Positions 50,501 through 57,700 of a DNA stretch of 64,000 nucleotides are shown one piece after another (positions within the stretch are counted from its first letter, which is position 1; each line of letters opens with the position of its first letter). The notes under the pieces were generated by a model. That model saw only the letters and a program-made list of their open reading frames with translations. It made no database searches and was not told the origin of the DNA. The translations under genes were made by a program, and so were the position numbers. The stretch is from Helopsaltes ochotensis (taxonomy: Eukaryota > Chordata > Aves > Passeriformes > Locustellidae). The stretch lies in the NCBI GenBank assembly GCA_013400155.1, contig VXBM01000137.1:1080148-1144147 (forward strand). Direction: 5' to 3'.

Positions 50501-51738
50501 ACAATTAAATTAATAGAAAATTAAAGATAAATTTTATTGTAGCAGTGTAAGATATGAATGCATAACCTTGTTTGATAGCAAAAACAACAACATTCAATTC
50601 AGTGAGTATGTATAATATATATTAAACTAAATAAATGAATTTGTTACCCCCAGTTTTCAAAGAATAATGTCTCCAATCTGTGTAATCTTATGCTTTGCAG
50701 TGTGAATTTGGAGCCTTTATTTTGTATCCAGTCTAGAAAACTATGTCTTCATTTGACCAATTATGAAAAATAAAGCAAGTACTTAAAACTGTTATACATG
50801 CATTCAGAATAATCATGCTTCTGCCAAAGCTGGTTCCTCCAGCTTGATTCAGAGTTTGTGTTTTATGTTACCTAAAGTAACATTTATTTTTCCTTACAGA
50901 TAAAGCCCACAGCCAGAATGGGATGGGAATAAACAGTTTGCAAGTGAGTTTAAGCAGACAAAGCAGTAGTGTGTAAGGACAGTAGCACATGACATAAGGA
51001 TCTCTGATAACATACCTACCCAACATTACTGCTAAAACATATTTGGGAGCTAGGCTTGAATCATAACAGTCTTTTGGGGTATCAAAATAACAGCTAAAGT
51101 CAGGCAGAAATCTTAACCGAACAAACTGAAACACATATCTTGAAAATCTCTCCTAGATTACTTTCATATTCTAGAGGGAAGGGTCCTGCTTCAAGCGCTG
51201 AAATGATAAAATATTAAAGCAGTATAGCAATGACATGCAATTTTAGAGGAATATTATTCACTTGTACACTACAGTACATATAAGTCAATGTTTCAGTGCA
51301 ACAGGTCTTCCACAGCTGTTGTAGCTCAGAGCAAATAAAACATGCACAAGCAGACACCCAAGACTTGCTATCAGCTGAAGCCCCTCAAGCTGTCTGTCCT
51401 ACAAAGAAGTAGAGCTCTCTGCGCCTCTCCCTACTTCAAATTAAGTAGAGTTTCATCACTGAATGCAAGAGAAATAAATATGCTGCCTGCTCTTTAATGA
51501 CATAACTCCAAGTAGCCAGGATGGCTTGACTCTCTTGACCATTCCTTGACAGTGACCTCTGACAACACTTTTTCATTTCATTCACCCCAGGAGGAGCAGA
51601 ACTGCCCTAAATACAGGGATTTTGTGCACTTTACCTCAAGCATCATTGGTCCAAGTGCATCCTTGTCGATGACACTCTGACCTGTAGATGATACGTCTGC
51701 TTTTTGCACTTCATCTTCATTAGCTGCTGCTGCTTTTT
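3361..51738 (-). CDS. NCOA2: NCOA2 (TIF2/GRIP1/SRC-2), 19 coding exons, 5' end outside window
   Basis: This is the coding span of a p160 steroid-receptor coactivator. The protein is nuclear; it binds ligand-bound nuclear receptors through LxxLL motifs and recruits CBP/p300 and CARM1. The exons on the minus strand are 51738-51635, 46819-46642, 45221-45036, 44173-44072, 43981-43841, 40545-40398, 38276-37007, 28399-28189, 24981-24772, 23006-22791, 22167-22038, 19065-18900, 17007-16729, 15877-15800, 15270-15033, 14321-14144, 11903-11705, 6328-6239 and 3372-3361. All have AG/GT borders, and the phases join into 4,136 nt without a stop. NCOA2 rather than NCOA1 or NCOA3 is shown by KLLQLLTTKSDQ, KDDTKDIGLP, LLDQLYMALRNFDG and the C-terminus RKYC. 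The bHLH exons are missing because they lie upstream of position 64000. Residue numbers in the exon entries assume 87 upstream residues, as in human. Confidence 0.98.
5365..5648 (+). mobile_element. CR1 LINE, 5'-truncated 3' end
   Basis: Recognisable CR1 blocks occur in order: ttcccagtacctaaaaagga, gagctggagagggactttt, gtggtgaggccctggaacag, gttgcccagacaagttgtgg, gatggggctttgagcaggct, aggtcccttccaacccaaac and the terminal atttatgattctgtaata. About 90 bp of the usual sequence is missing between gggactttt and agatataagaagaaatt, an internal deletion. It inserted antisense to NCOA2. Confidence 0.88.
6019..6032 (+). promoter_or_regulatory. CTCF-like motif ccgctagatggcgc
   Basis: It matches the vertebrate CTCF core pattern CCASYAGRKGGCRS at 13 of 14 positions (G in place of A at position 3). 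It lies in a GC-rich patch inside the last intron, about 210 nt after the penultimate exon. Binding is inferred from the motif only. Confidence 0.5.
6239..6328 (-). CDS. NCOA2: NCOA2 penultimate coding exon
   Basis: This 90-nt exon (30 codons, phase 0 at both ends) encodes residues 1432-1461: VNDPAMRGGNLFPNQLPGMD followed by MIKQDGDAAR. The acceptor is accaatag and the donor GTAAGA. The end differs from the mammalian KQEGDTTR by a few conservative changes. If the donor were read through, translation would stop after ten further residues. Confidence 0.95.
9540..10660 (+). mobile_element. Ancient CR1-superfamily LINE remnant
   Basis: Degenerate matches to the plus-sense CR1 reverse-transcriptase 3' region can be followed in order: ttgcagatgacac near 9603, gtagcagctgtaaaagacaa near 10444, tggctctggtgcttaggaaa near 10530, attcaaactagaacagctgc near 10556, and gattgaaaaactgaggtttg near 10607. 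No open frame remains. The borders and the left half are uncertain. Confidence 0.42.
11190..11208. repeat. Short inverted repeat (aacaggt/acctgtt, 5-nt loop)
   Basis: It has a perfect 7-bp stem. It recalls the end of a dispersed sauropsid repeat that I know only vaguely, so no family is named. Confidence 0.35.
11705..11903 (-). CDS. NCOA2: NCOA2 exon: Met/Asn/Ser-rich C-terminal region
   Basis: This 199-nt exon encodes residues 1366-1431. Peptides seen include MFSQQSPPHFGQQASTSMYN, NMNISVSMATNTSG and SVPTSGLSSMGPEQ. The acceptor is gctgtag and the donor GTGAGA. It is low-complexity (Met, Asn, Ser, Thr), as expected for this end of the protein. Confidence 0.97.
11904..14143 (-). other. NCOA2: NCOA2 intron (2,240 nt)
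   Basis: Unique sequence. I see no repeat, RNA gene or coding exon in it. The open frames here are short and lack family resemblance. Confidence 0.85.
14144..14321 (-). CDS. NCOA2: NCOA2 exon: C-terminal AD2 region
   Basis: This 178-nt exon encodes residues 1307-1364. Peptides seen include ISQQPDPGFAGATTPQSPLM, SPRLAHTQSPM and MNGWAQGNMGSN. The acceptor is tcttcag and the donor GTAAAT. The C-terminal region of NCOA2 (AD2) recruits the arginine methyltransferases CARM1 and PRMT1. Confidence 0.97.
14322..15032 (-). other. NCOA2: NCOA2 intron (711 nt)
   Basis: AT-rich unique sequence with a short alternating stretch (14755-14825) of tacacacatac/tgtgtgtg type. Nothing else was recognised. Confidence 0.85.
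15033..15270 (-). CDS. NCOA2: NCOA2 exon: poly-Gln tract and C-terminal conserved region
   Basis: This 238-nt exon encodes residues 1227-1305. Peptides seen include GPINAQMLAQRQREILSQHL, RQRQM followed by six Gln, RTLMMRGQGLSMTPSM and FPFPPNY. The six Gln are pure CAG codons (plus-strand CTG repeat 15178-15195). The acceptor is cccccag. The donor is GTACTG, weaker than most donors of the gene. The exon is GC-rich. Confidence 0.97.
15178..15195 (-). repeat. NCOA2: (CAG)6 coding repeat, six Gln
   Basis: Six uninterrupted CAG codons on the coding strand lie in the Gln-rich C-terminal exon. I recall four consecutive Gln in mammals. Such tracts vary in length between species. Confidence 0.85.
15271..15799 (-). 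other. NCOA2: NCOA2 intron (529 nt)
   Basis: It contains a 14-bp direct repeat with period 16 (15491-15504 and 15507-15520, tgcagtgatttgta). It is otherwise unremarkable. Confidence 0.85.
15800..15877 (-). CDS. NCOA2: NCOA2 exon, 78 nt
   Basis: This exon is 26 codons long, in phase 0 at both ends, and encodes residues 1201-1226: NRQPLINQISSVSNM followed by NLSLRTGVPTQ. The acceptor is ctctttag and the donor GTGAGA. Skipping would be in frame. Confidence 0.96.
15878..16728 (-). other. NCOA2: NCOA2 intron (851 nt)
   Basis: It is AT-rich and turns GC-rich over the last ~100 bp next to the GC-rich exon at 16729. No repeat or extra exon was recognised. Confidence 0.85.
16729..17007 (-). CDS. NCOA2: NCOA2 exon: Gln-rich region
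   Basis: This 279-nt exon (93 codons, both borders in phase 0) encodes residues 1108-1200. Peptides seen include SQAVDPETFPSQESGMLLEQ, KAPVFSQQYAAQAQMAQGSY and LRLQLQHRLQAQQ. The acceptor is ttctgcag and the donor GTACAG. Third codon positions are almost all G or C and the exon is CpG-rich, unlike the AT-rich exons on either side. The opposite strand is therefore also open, but those frames are shadows. Confidence 0.97.
17008..18899 (-). other. NCOA2: NCOA2 intron (1,892 nt)
   Basis: AT-rich unique sequence. An 18-bp direct repeat with period 20 (ttatacagacatattctg, 18143-18160 and 18163-18180) suggests a recent tandem duplication. Confidence 0.85.
18143..18180. repeat. Tandem duplication, two 18-bp copies with period 20
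   Basis: Two identical copies of ttatacagacatattctg are separated by two bases. Confidence 0.8.
18900..19065 (-). CDS. NCOA2: NCOA2 exon: activation domain 1 (CBP/p300 interaction)
   Basis: This 166-nt exon encodes residues 1053-1107. Peptides seen include QPFGSSPDDLLC, SPSDEGALLDQLYMALRNF and DGLEEIDRALGIPELVSQ. The last two form the amphipathic helices that, in the paralogue ACTR/NCOA3, fold together with the NCBD of CBP. One conservative change from mammals is LYMAL for LYLAL. The acceptor is ttcacag and the donor GTATAC. Confidence 0.97.
19066..22037 (-). other. NCOA2: NCOA2 intron (2,972 nt)
   Basis: AT-rich unique sequence. No repeats or RNA genes were recognised. The open frames on the plus strand (for example 19607-19843) are unlike any family. 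Confidence 0.85.
22038..22167 (-). CDS. NCOA2: NCOA2 exon upstream of AD1
   Basis: This 130-nt exon encodes residues 1010-1051. Peptides seen include PSELEMNIGGPQYSQQQAPP and NQTAPWPDSILPIEQATF. The acceptor is tgattag and the donor GTGAGT. The split Gly and Arg codons join both neighbours in frame. Confidence 0.97.
22168..22790 (-). other. NCOA2: NCOA2 intron (623 nt)
   Basis: AT-rich unique sequence with nothing recognised. Confidence 0.85.
22791..23006 (-). CDS. NCOA2: NCOA2 exon: central region
   Basis: This 216-nt exon encodes residues 938-1008 with split Gly codons at both ends. Peptides seen include AVRVTCAPTAGAMNRPVQAG, MIRNPTASIPLRPSSQPG and PSQVMNM. The acceptor is ttgtgcag and the donor GTAAGT. 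The exon is clearly GC- and CpG-rich against AT-rich flanks, with several Ala/Gly replacements relative to the mammalian sequence as I recall it. Confidence 0.97.
23007..24771 (-). other. NCOA2: NCOA2 intron (1,765 nt)
   Basis: AT-rich unique sequence. The first ~200 bp after the GC-rich exon are moderately GC-rich. Nothing else was recognised. Confidence 0.85.
24772..24981 (-). CDS. NCOA2: NCOA2 exon: central region
   Basis: This 210-nt exon encodes residues 868-936. Peptides seen include FNNPRAGQLGRLLPNQNLPL and SSPYSVIPQPGLMG. The acceptor is ctgtctag and the donor GTAAGA. The length is divisible by three, so skipping would remove 70 residues in frame. An A-rich tract on the plus strand, U-rich in the transcript, begins 20 bases upstream of the first exon base. 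Confidence 0.97.
25001..25087. repeat. Interrupted poly(A) tract, U-rich in the NCOA2 pre-mRNA
   Basis: About 87 nt of A are interrupted only at 25048 (t) and 25069-25071 (ttc). On the transcribed strand this is a U tract placed 20 nt upstream of the exon that starts at 24981, in the polypyrimidine/branch-point zone. The exact length may be an assembly estimate. Confidence 0.85.
28035..28048 (+). promoter_or_regulatory. CTCF-like motif accgcagatggcgc
   Basis: It agrees with CCASYAGRKGGCRS at 12 of 14 positions, including the whole AGRKGGCRS half, in a CpG-rich segment 141 nt into the intron. It is in the same orientation as the motif at 6019. Binding is inferred. Confidence 0.38.
28053..28080. 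repeat. Tandem 14-mer ccaccacacaccgg, two copies
   Basis: Two perfect adjacent copies lie in the CpG-rich segment beside the CTCF-like motif. Confidence 0.8.
28189..28399 (-). CDS. NCOA2: NCOA2 exon: conserved acidic segment
   Basis: This 211-nt exon encodes residues 797-866 plus one base of Thr867. Peptides seen include PGSELDNLEEILDDLQNSQ, LPQLFPDSRPG and KQAIINDLMQL. The two hydrophobic-acidic stretches look like amphipathic helices and are strongly conserved in p160 proteins, but I do not assign them a proven partner. The acceptor is ttgcag and the donor GTGAGT. The exon adjoins a CpG-rich intronic segment with a CTCF-like motif. Confidence 0.97.
29480..29530. repeat. Poly(T) homopolymer, 51 nt
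   Basis: Uninterrupted T on the plus strand, A in the NCOA2 pre-mRNA. No retroposon body was recognised on either side. Confidence 0.85.
29940..31100 (-). mobile_element. Diverged CR1 LINE remnant (reverse-transcriptase region and 3' end)
   Basis: Read on the plus strand it follows the complement of CR1 in order: gaggactggaagaaatttaa, aaatccacagcttcccttga, cctaggcctttcattactct, ttgctgctcctgtggattgc, ccaaagagccttacgcaaat and agcaggttggctggtccaag. All are degenerate, with indels and no open frame. Unlike the CR1 at 5365 it lies in the same orientation as NCOA2. The borders are approximate. Confidence 0.6.
35391..35426. repeat. (AAACT)n pentanucleotide microsatellite
   Basis: About seven near-perfect copies of actaa/aaact occur in tandem. 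Confidence 0.9.
37007..38276 (-). CDS. NCOA2: NCOA2 large exon: Ser/Pro-rich region and nuclear-receptor-interaction domain
   Basis: This 1,270-nt exon encodes residues 374-796. It starts with EQNVCGMNQDLTGQ, continues through a Ser/Pro/Gly/Asn/Met-rich segment ([20 protein letters not shown]) and carries the three LxxLL boxes: LLQLL (codons 37480-37466), LHRLL (37333-37319) and LRYLL (37168-37154). These helices dock into the AF-2 groove of ligand-bound nuclear receptors. VKQEPASP between boxes II and III is a SUMO-type site. Near the end the peptide LIAMRTEKEE differs from the mammalian LIAMKTEKEE. The acceptor is cacatag and the donor GTAAGC. The exon is open over its full length. It holds about 31 percent of the coding bases in the window. 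Confidence 0.98.
37154..37168 (-). other. NCOA2: NR box III (LRYLL) codons
   Basis: These fifteen bases encode Leu-Arg-Tyr-Leu-Leu in the context NNALLRYLLDKDD. The residues just before it read SPKKNNNALL, against SPKKKENALL as I recall for mammals, so the N-terminal charge next to the box is lower. Confidence 0.96.
37319..37333 (-). other. NCOA2: NR box II (LHRLL) codons
   Basis: These fifteen bases encode Leu-His-Arg-Leu-Leu in the context KHKILHRLLQDSSSP. This is the box most often seen in receptor co-crystal structures of this family, and its flanking residues are unchanged here. Confidence 0.97.
37466..37480 (-). other. NCOA2: NR box I (LLQLL) codons
   Basis: These fifteen bases encode Leu-Leu-Gln-Leu-Leu in the context TKLLQLLTTKSD, identical to the first receptor-binding box of NCOA2 (human 641-645; about 639-643 here). 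Confidence 0.97.
38277..40397 (-). other. NCOA2: NCOA2 intron (2,121 nt)
   Basis: AT-rich unique sequence with no recognised repeat or RNA gene. Confidence 0.85.
40398..40545 (-). CDS. NCOA2: NCOA2 exon: PAS-B
   Basis: This 148-nt exon encodes residues 325-372 plus split Val and Arg codons. Peptides seen include LRQGLAFSPVYRFSLSDGT and KLIRSQTTSEPQLVISLHML. The SLSDGT..SAQTKSKL core is the conserved PAS-B signature of p160 proteins. The acceptor is cctgcag and the donor GTAATC. It is slightly richer in GC and CpG than the flanking introns. Confidence 0.97.
40546..43840 (-). other. NCOA2: NCOA2 intron (3,295 nt)
   Basis: It contains small palindromes near 40596-40655 (for example accgcagatgcggt) and a (TG)9 repeat. 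It is otherwise AT-rich unique sequence. Confidence 0.85.
42961..42979. repeat. (TG)9 microsatellite
   Basis: A perfect dinucleotide run in an intron. Confidence 0.9.
43841..43981 (-). CDS. NCOA2: NCOA2 exon: PAS region
   Basis: This 141-nt exon encodes residues 278-323. Peptides seen include [20 protein letters not shown] and LVRRCIQRFHSQHEGE. The acceptor is tatcag. The donor is GTTAGG, with T at +3, which is unusual beside the other donors of the gene. The downstream Val codon joins correctly (G|TG), which supports this donor. Confidence 0.95.
44072..44173 (-). CDS. NCOA2: NCOA2 exon: PAS region
   Basis: This 102-nt exon encodes residues 244-276 with split Asp and Gly codons at the borders. 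Peptides seen include LQSCLICVARR and ERPLLPSSESFTTRQDLQ. The acceptor is ctctaag and the donor GTATTG. It is separated from the next exon by only a 90-nt intron (43982-44071), the shortest intron in the window. Confidence 0.96.
44174..45035 (-). other. NCOA2: NCOA2 intron (862 nt)
   Basis: AT-rich unique sequence with nothing recognised. Confidence 0.85.
45036..45221 (-). CDS. NCOA2: NCOA2 exon: after the PAS-A core
   Basis: This 186-nt exon encodes residues 182-242 with split codons at both ends (Val181, Asp243). Peptides seen include NGGSWSGDTPRRNSHTFNCR and HQKYETMQCFAVSQP. The acceptor is tgctcag and the donor GTAATT. Human NCOA2 has SIKEE near the exon end, a reported SUMO site. Here the segment reads SFKED, which still roughly fits the hydrophobic-Lys-x-acidic pattern. 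One Glu of the human EEEGHDN run is absent. Confidence 0.97.
45222..46641 (-). other. NCOA2: NCOA2 intron (1,420 nt)
   Basis: AT-rich unique sequence. The 122-residue minus-strand frame at 45496-45864 is hydrophobic but lacks splice or family support. Confidence 0.85.
46642..46819 (-). CDS. NCOA2: NCOA2 exon: PAS-A core
   Basis: This 178-nt exon encodes residues 122-180 plus one base of the next Val codon. Peptides seen include ALDGFFFVVN, GNVVFVSENVTQYL and YSILHVGDHNEFVK, which are typical of the PAS-A fold of p160 coactivators. The acceptor is cctttag and the donor GTATAT. The length is not a multiple of three, so skipping this exon would shift the frame. A (TC)10 tract lies 36-55 nt upstream of the exon on the transcribed strand. 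Confidence 0.97.
46855..46874 (-). promoter_or_regulatory. (TC)10 tract upstream of the PAS-A exon
   Basis: It reads (GA)10 on the plus strand and (UC)10 in the pre-mRNA, 36-55 nt before the exon at 46819. CUCUCU is the preferred binding sequence of PTBP1/PTBP2, so it could act as a splicing silencer. That role is inferred. Confidence 0.5.
48375..48630 (+). mobile_element. Diverged CR1 LINE 3' end
   Basis: CR1-like blocks occur in order: ggaaacttcatggagataca, caccatgaaagtggtcagat, ttccacagagatactcaaac, cagctggactcccatctggg, gctccagaggttctttccaa and a final atgattctac. It is older than the copy at 5365 and has several gaps. Confidence 0.6.
51635..51738 (-). CDS. NCOA2: NCOA2 exon: linker between bHLH and PAS-A
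   Basis: This 104-nt exon encodes about residues 88-121, including the recognisable KADVSSTGQ and VIDKDALGPMMLE. The acceptor is ttgcag at 51739-51744 and the donor is GTAAAG from 51634 down. The first two bases (AA) complete a split Glu codon from the missing bHLH exon. The Ala run near its start (AAAA) matches the family. The reading frame is open throughout and ends exactly on a codon. Confidence 0.95.
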
Positions 51739-54700
51739 CTGCAAGAGAGAAAACGATGTGTTAAACGACAGTGGACTGATGTCACTGATGCACCAAGAGC
51801 CCACAGAGTATTGAGAAGAGCTGTGAAATGCTTACAGTGCAACAGTTCCGAAAATGAGATTAGACAGTCTCCCATAATGATTCAACGGAAGCATAACTAG
51901 CCTATTTGCTTCTCAGTTTTCAGGTCTTATGACACAAATGAAATAATTTCTCATGTTTCTCTGCTGGATATTTTACAAAACTACAGAGCCTAACACTGGG
52001 CAACAACAAGGGTCGTTTTATGAAGGTGCAGTGAGCAAAAAGCAGGATGAAGGTGTAGTAGAGGACCAATCTAAAAGAGCATGCAAAGCTTACAGCTGCA
52101 GAGCTTTTCCATGACTGCTATATTTAGAAGGAAAAACCTAAGTCCACAATCTACGGTTTCAGTACTGAGAAACAGCGGCCTCAGTTCTGTTCCCATGTCT
52201 CCACCCACATTCTTACTATCACATAATTTTCATACCACCTTATTTACCAATATGTTATTAGAACTACATAAAATTTCAAGTGCTGTATTTGAAAACCATA
52301 GGCAAGAAAACAATGATTTCAGGCTTCTGGAAGATAACGCCATACATTATTATATACTGTGTGGTATACAGCATCACAGGTTATACCCATCTCCAAACAT
52401 AAGGGATATTCAGAGAACATTCAAACCTAGAGGGGTTATAATTCCAATTTATCAAGTAATGAACTGTATTAATTTTTCTATTTCAAGAATGATATTTTTG
52501 TTTAAGGATGAATTAATAAGAGTAATAAAACTGCTACATAAAATACATATTCTGATGCACATTTTACATTGTAAATTAATGAAACGGGGGGGGGTTGTTG
52601 TTGTTAGTTCTGTACTCCAAACATTATTTTACTGTTTTTCAAGCAGCAGTTACGTAAAAGCTAGGGCCATCCTGCAATCTAGAATATTAAAAATAATTAG
52701 AAATTCCTTATTTTTTAGTATGATGAAATAGAGATTATTTTACTAAACATGAAAGCACACTGAAATTTATAACAAGAATTTATGTCCTCAACAATAAACT
52801 AGAAGAACATTTATTGTAGGAATTACTAAAAGTACCATGTGCGGATGGAACAAAGGGCCTTTGGAAAATCACCGTTAGTGAAAATTAAAGCATCAGTCAT
52901 GCAAATTGAAATGTATCCAAGTGTACAGTATTTCCCACTATCTGTAGATCTGCAATAATGCAGGTAAAGTTCTTTTGAACTTTCCTTGGCATAGGTTTTA
53001 AGGTCAGTGTGAATACGTGCTGCTCAACATAGAGTAAAGGAACCGCTTTTGTGAAGCCCTGGGTGTTCTCCTGTCAGAGATCACCTGCTGGTAATAAGGC
53101 TTTGGTCACTTGGGCTGTCTCATCCTAGATTTCTATGGTTTCTTGCTTTCATGAAGACACAAAACAATTTTAGTTGTCTTCTTAGGTGTTATACACTATA
53201 TAACACTATTGTGAATAATGATTTAGCAAATTGCTCTGAAGACGGAGTTGCAGCTAAGAGACTAATTTTAGATCACTCTGATTAGCATAATCTGATAGAA
53301 ATAAATTCACTAGAAATAACTATTAACATTTCCTCTTCCACTTGAACTCACAAAGATATAAAATTAGTATTTCTGGTTTAAACTAGGGGTGGGATTTTAT
53401 TTTTTTCCTCACCTTTCTTGTTTTGGCAGAAAGCAGAAATTAGGTGTAACAGAAAAACAATTGAACAATCCTTCCCATGCTACAACGCAGCAGAGTTGGC
53501 ACCATATGATGATACGAAACTGAAAACACGTTCTAAAAATTCTAGAAGAACTCTAAAAATAGAGTTAAGCTTTTAATAAAGCCAGTGATGATATCTGTTT
53601 CCCATCTGTTCCTGCTAGCATAAAGTGATCTCTATTTTCACACTGCAAAATATTAGAATGGATAGGGATACCAGCTTCTTGCTCTCATTCGACCACTGCT
53701 TCAGCCATTGATACCATCTTGATTATGGGAGAACATGGGATAATTCTCTTATGAGCCAGAAATGCAGATATGATCCAACAATGGTGTGCAAGAACATTAA
53801 CTACAGTTTTCCCACGTCACCAGTTTACAGACTATTTTTACTGATTATTTTTCACAAAATACAGAATATTTGCAGCTGGTTTTTTTCACTCTTACAACCA
53901 TGGAGCTTATACAAACCACACATAACACTGATAAAAACACTTGTTTTCTTTCATGCACACTGATGAAGTTTTATACAAAGGTAAAGGAGGACATTTAAAA
54001 TTATTATAATAGTAATCAACACAGAAGCTGCAATACCAGGTCAGACCAAGGATCTCTCAAACCTCACATCCAGTTCCCAAGAGCTGCTGCTTTCCTCTCC
54101 ACTTCCCTATTTTCTCCATTTTGATTGTTTAATCCCTGACGGCTTCTGCTTAATCACCAGCTGTCCCTCACAACCATTTGACTTCTTCATTTTCTTTTCC
54201 CTTTTACACTCTTTTCCTCAGAGGGCCCAACATCTTTGTGGAATCAATAAACTCAGTGCTTTCTCAAGGAAAAAGTGTAATGAACGGAGAAAATACGAAA
54301 ATGCTATTTATAACTCAAACGTTACCTACCAGCTTTTCCCAGAGATGGTGACAACGTACACTACACTACACATGAACTTTGGCTAGGCACCCTGAAAAGC
54401 AGCATAAATCACAAGTGCTCTAAAATTATGGACTTCCTAGTTGGATCTGTAGCGCAATTGGGTAACAATTCCAGTAGCTGGAGAGCTTAGAAGAGGCTAC
54501 ACACGCAGGCCACAAGCCACACTTAAACTTAAGTGGCACTGTAAGGAAACCTAGGCCTCAGACAGCCTCTGAGTAGGACCAGCTGTAATTTACGTCACTG
54601 TTATAAACAAGCAGCTACTAATAATGTTCAGCTATGCAATAAATTATCCATTTTTGACTGAATTATGAAGCCCCTCGTGTAGACTTTATCAGCACATACA

Positions 54701-57700
54701 AGACAAGTAAGTATGAATCCTGTCAGCAGTGTCATCCTGACAGTCAGCCATGGGGAATGTCTTGAAATGCAATTCTTTCCCTCAGCAATACGGCACATGG
54801 GGCTAATTGGCAACAAAAATTTGTTGCAGGAAGACTGGAAAAAACCAATGATCGATACACAAATTTCTAATGCCAACAAAATAATGCATTATCACAAGTC
54901 AGTATTCTTCATTTTTCTTAACAGTTCCAGCTTCCGGTATTAAGTAATGGTGCAAAAATGGAAAGTTTACTTTCCCTTTTCTACTCCCATCTTCTTTAAG
55001 TTCATGGGAGCCCAACAAAGAAATCAAAAGCACAGAGTTTATAATTTCTACTAGATTAATGATCTTTGAGTGTCAAGGCTTAGGAAAACAGCTGTAAAGG
55101 CCAACCTTGCAAAGCCCCTCAGAACTCTCGTTTTTCCAGCCCCACAAGAATAGTTGGTGTTATCCTCTGTCTAACCACAGCCACTAGATTTTGCCACTGC
55201 AGGCACATGGAGAGCGGGAGCTGGTTCCCTGACCTCCCACCTTACAGTGATGCCTTCTGCTAGAACAGTGATGCCCCTGTTAAATGACAGCCAAGTGTCA
55301 CTAGGTATCCTACAGGCACAGTCACCAAAGGGCAGCAGAGAAAAGAGTGTGGACAGAGAAATACAGCCTCGTGCTGCCAGAGGAAGTGAGTAGGATGGAA
55401 AGGGGCTTCCCATGGCTTCATCTCCATACAGGGAATTCTGCACTGGAGAGGGAACACTGAATTAGAAACCGGTCCCATCCTCATGAATATTGCTACCAGG
55501 CATCAAGTATATTTTATCTGAATTACAGTAGTATAAACTTCACACACATGAAATAATTATTAGCTCTGCTCAATTAAGAATTTAGCCTAGAGAGAGGAAA
55601 AAATTTAAATAAAATACAAGTACCCCTGAGAGACATACTACAAAGAATATATACATCCAATTATGTAGTGTTTTAGTGATGTGTGTAATTTAGACTTTAA
55701 ACTGTGGGTATGTTTACAATTGCATAAGCAGTATTATACTAAAATACATATTAATATTTTCAATTGGGCATCTTCCTAGTGATCATAAACTGTATTTACT
55801 TTTCCATTTAATATACAGAATAAAGAAGGAAAAAAAAGCCCTCAAAAATATTTTCTGATAAATTTATGACTGGGAAGCATCAAGCTTTATTCAAAGCTCG
55901 TTCCAGATTCTGAAAGCAAACCTTTGTGAAATCACATTAGTTTAACAGAAATTCATAAGTCAGAGAAACAGAAGCCAAAAGAAACAGCTGGAAGTCTCCT
56001 GCTACACTTTAACTTCGCAAGCCTTCTTGGTTTTCCATCCTCCCAACTCAAGCTATGTCAGTTCTCTCTGCATTTCTGACAGCAGACTCTGAAGTGTTAC
56101 TGATGGGCATCACCTTCTCTTGGTTGTGTTTCAAACCCTATTTTCCTACAGGTGGGCAGGCAGGACCAGCTGAAGCACGCAAAAAGCTCTCTTTGTCTGT
56201 ATTCAAGCTCTGCTCCAGCTTCCTTACGGAAACCCGCTACAGAAATATTTTCCCCTTCGTGCTCTGTGCAAAACCAAAACGCACGTTTGAATTAAAAGAG
56301 CAAAACCTAGCCTCTGCAGGAATTTCAAAAAGATGAAGCATAATTTGAAAGAGAAAGTTTGCATCAACATAGATTTAACTTATTTTTCATTGGACCAACA
56401 TTTATGGTTCTTCACAGAACAAGAAGAGCAAAAAAGAGAGGCTGGTGAAATGCTAGACAAGGAAGAACCTGTGCTCTAAAAACCACCAAAGGAAAAGGTC
56501 AAGCAAAAAAAACAAACCCCATAACCACCTCTAACAAGTAAATTCAAGTTTATTATCCAATACTGTTTAAAACAGGTTTCCCAGATGTCCTATATATAAT
56601 TCCTGCTCTTTGTAATTTTCTGGAATTGCTATTGCTATTACACTTAGTTCAAATTGCATATGCTTTTTTGTACAATAGGTAAAAAAATATAAGCAAAGAG
56701 ATTCATAATAAGTGACACTAGAAAGCTCAACTCTGCACTCTTCAAAAAAAATCATACAAATCAACATCCCCATAACAGTACCAAGAACATCACTTAAAAG
56801 TGAAGGTAAAAGCTATACAAAGTTTAAACAAGCACTTTAATTTTACACTGGAGCTATCTTGAAAAAAACTTCTCCATTTTTCGTGCATATTAGCCAATTA
56901 CTTTTGTCTTGCCTATTTCATATACCTAAGTTTGCGCTGCATGATCCTTCTGAATTGCTGTGCAAAAATAAAGTCCAAACAATCAAGAAAACTGCAGAAG
57001 TAACTAAATGTCCAAAGATAAGGGTAGATACAGTACTAAGAACTAATGCTAACATATAATAGAAAGTATACTTAGCAAAGGCCGTATTTTAGCTGACCTT
57101 AGAGTTTTGAGTATTAGATTAAATAACATTTCAAATATTAGATGCAATAACATCTGTGTATGGCTATTGCTAAGTAATTGTATTGACTGAGGTAGCGGAC
57201 AGGAGATTTTTAACATGAGTGGAGCTGTACAGAAAGTGCCTTCAAATGTATCAACTTGAATAAATCACAGAAGAGGAAAAACCCCAAAAATTGTGTTTGG
57301 TAACGTGAGTAGTTTTGGATCACTACACATGATGAAGGTAAAGCAGTGAAGAACGTGCAAGTTATTTTGATGCTTGGTTAACCACAGGGAAAGCAGCTCT
57401 GCCTTGTAGCTGTGTAATTCAAAGCACTACGATCCACGGCTCACTTGAAACTTGATACCCCCATGCACGTCCTCACCCAGTTCCCATTGCCTCAATACAA
57501 GTTGTTTTTATTCCCTGAAAGCAATTTTTCAAAACACCAGTGCCTAAGAAACAGCAACTATTTCAGCAATCAATTTTAAGACCAGCTTATCCCATCCTTG
57601 TGAATAAAGTTAGCTACTATTTTAGGGAAGTGATTATATAGTGAGGTTGCTCTTTCATCACACAGCACACATCTGTCCAGAGCAAAGAAGCTCTTAGACT

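Larger units (their letters stand above)
46820..51634 (-). other. NCOA2: NCOA2 intron (4,815 nt)
   Basis: It holds the (GA)10 repeat next to its 3' splice site and a CR1 remnant at 48375-48630. The remainder is unique AT-rich sequence. Confidence 0.88.

Noticed and set aside
54030..54080. Sequence aataccaggtcagaccaaggatct resembling a CR1-type phrase
   Set aside because: Only one short block matches, with no ordered neighbours, so it is not enough to call an element.
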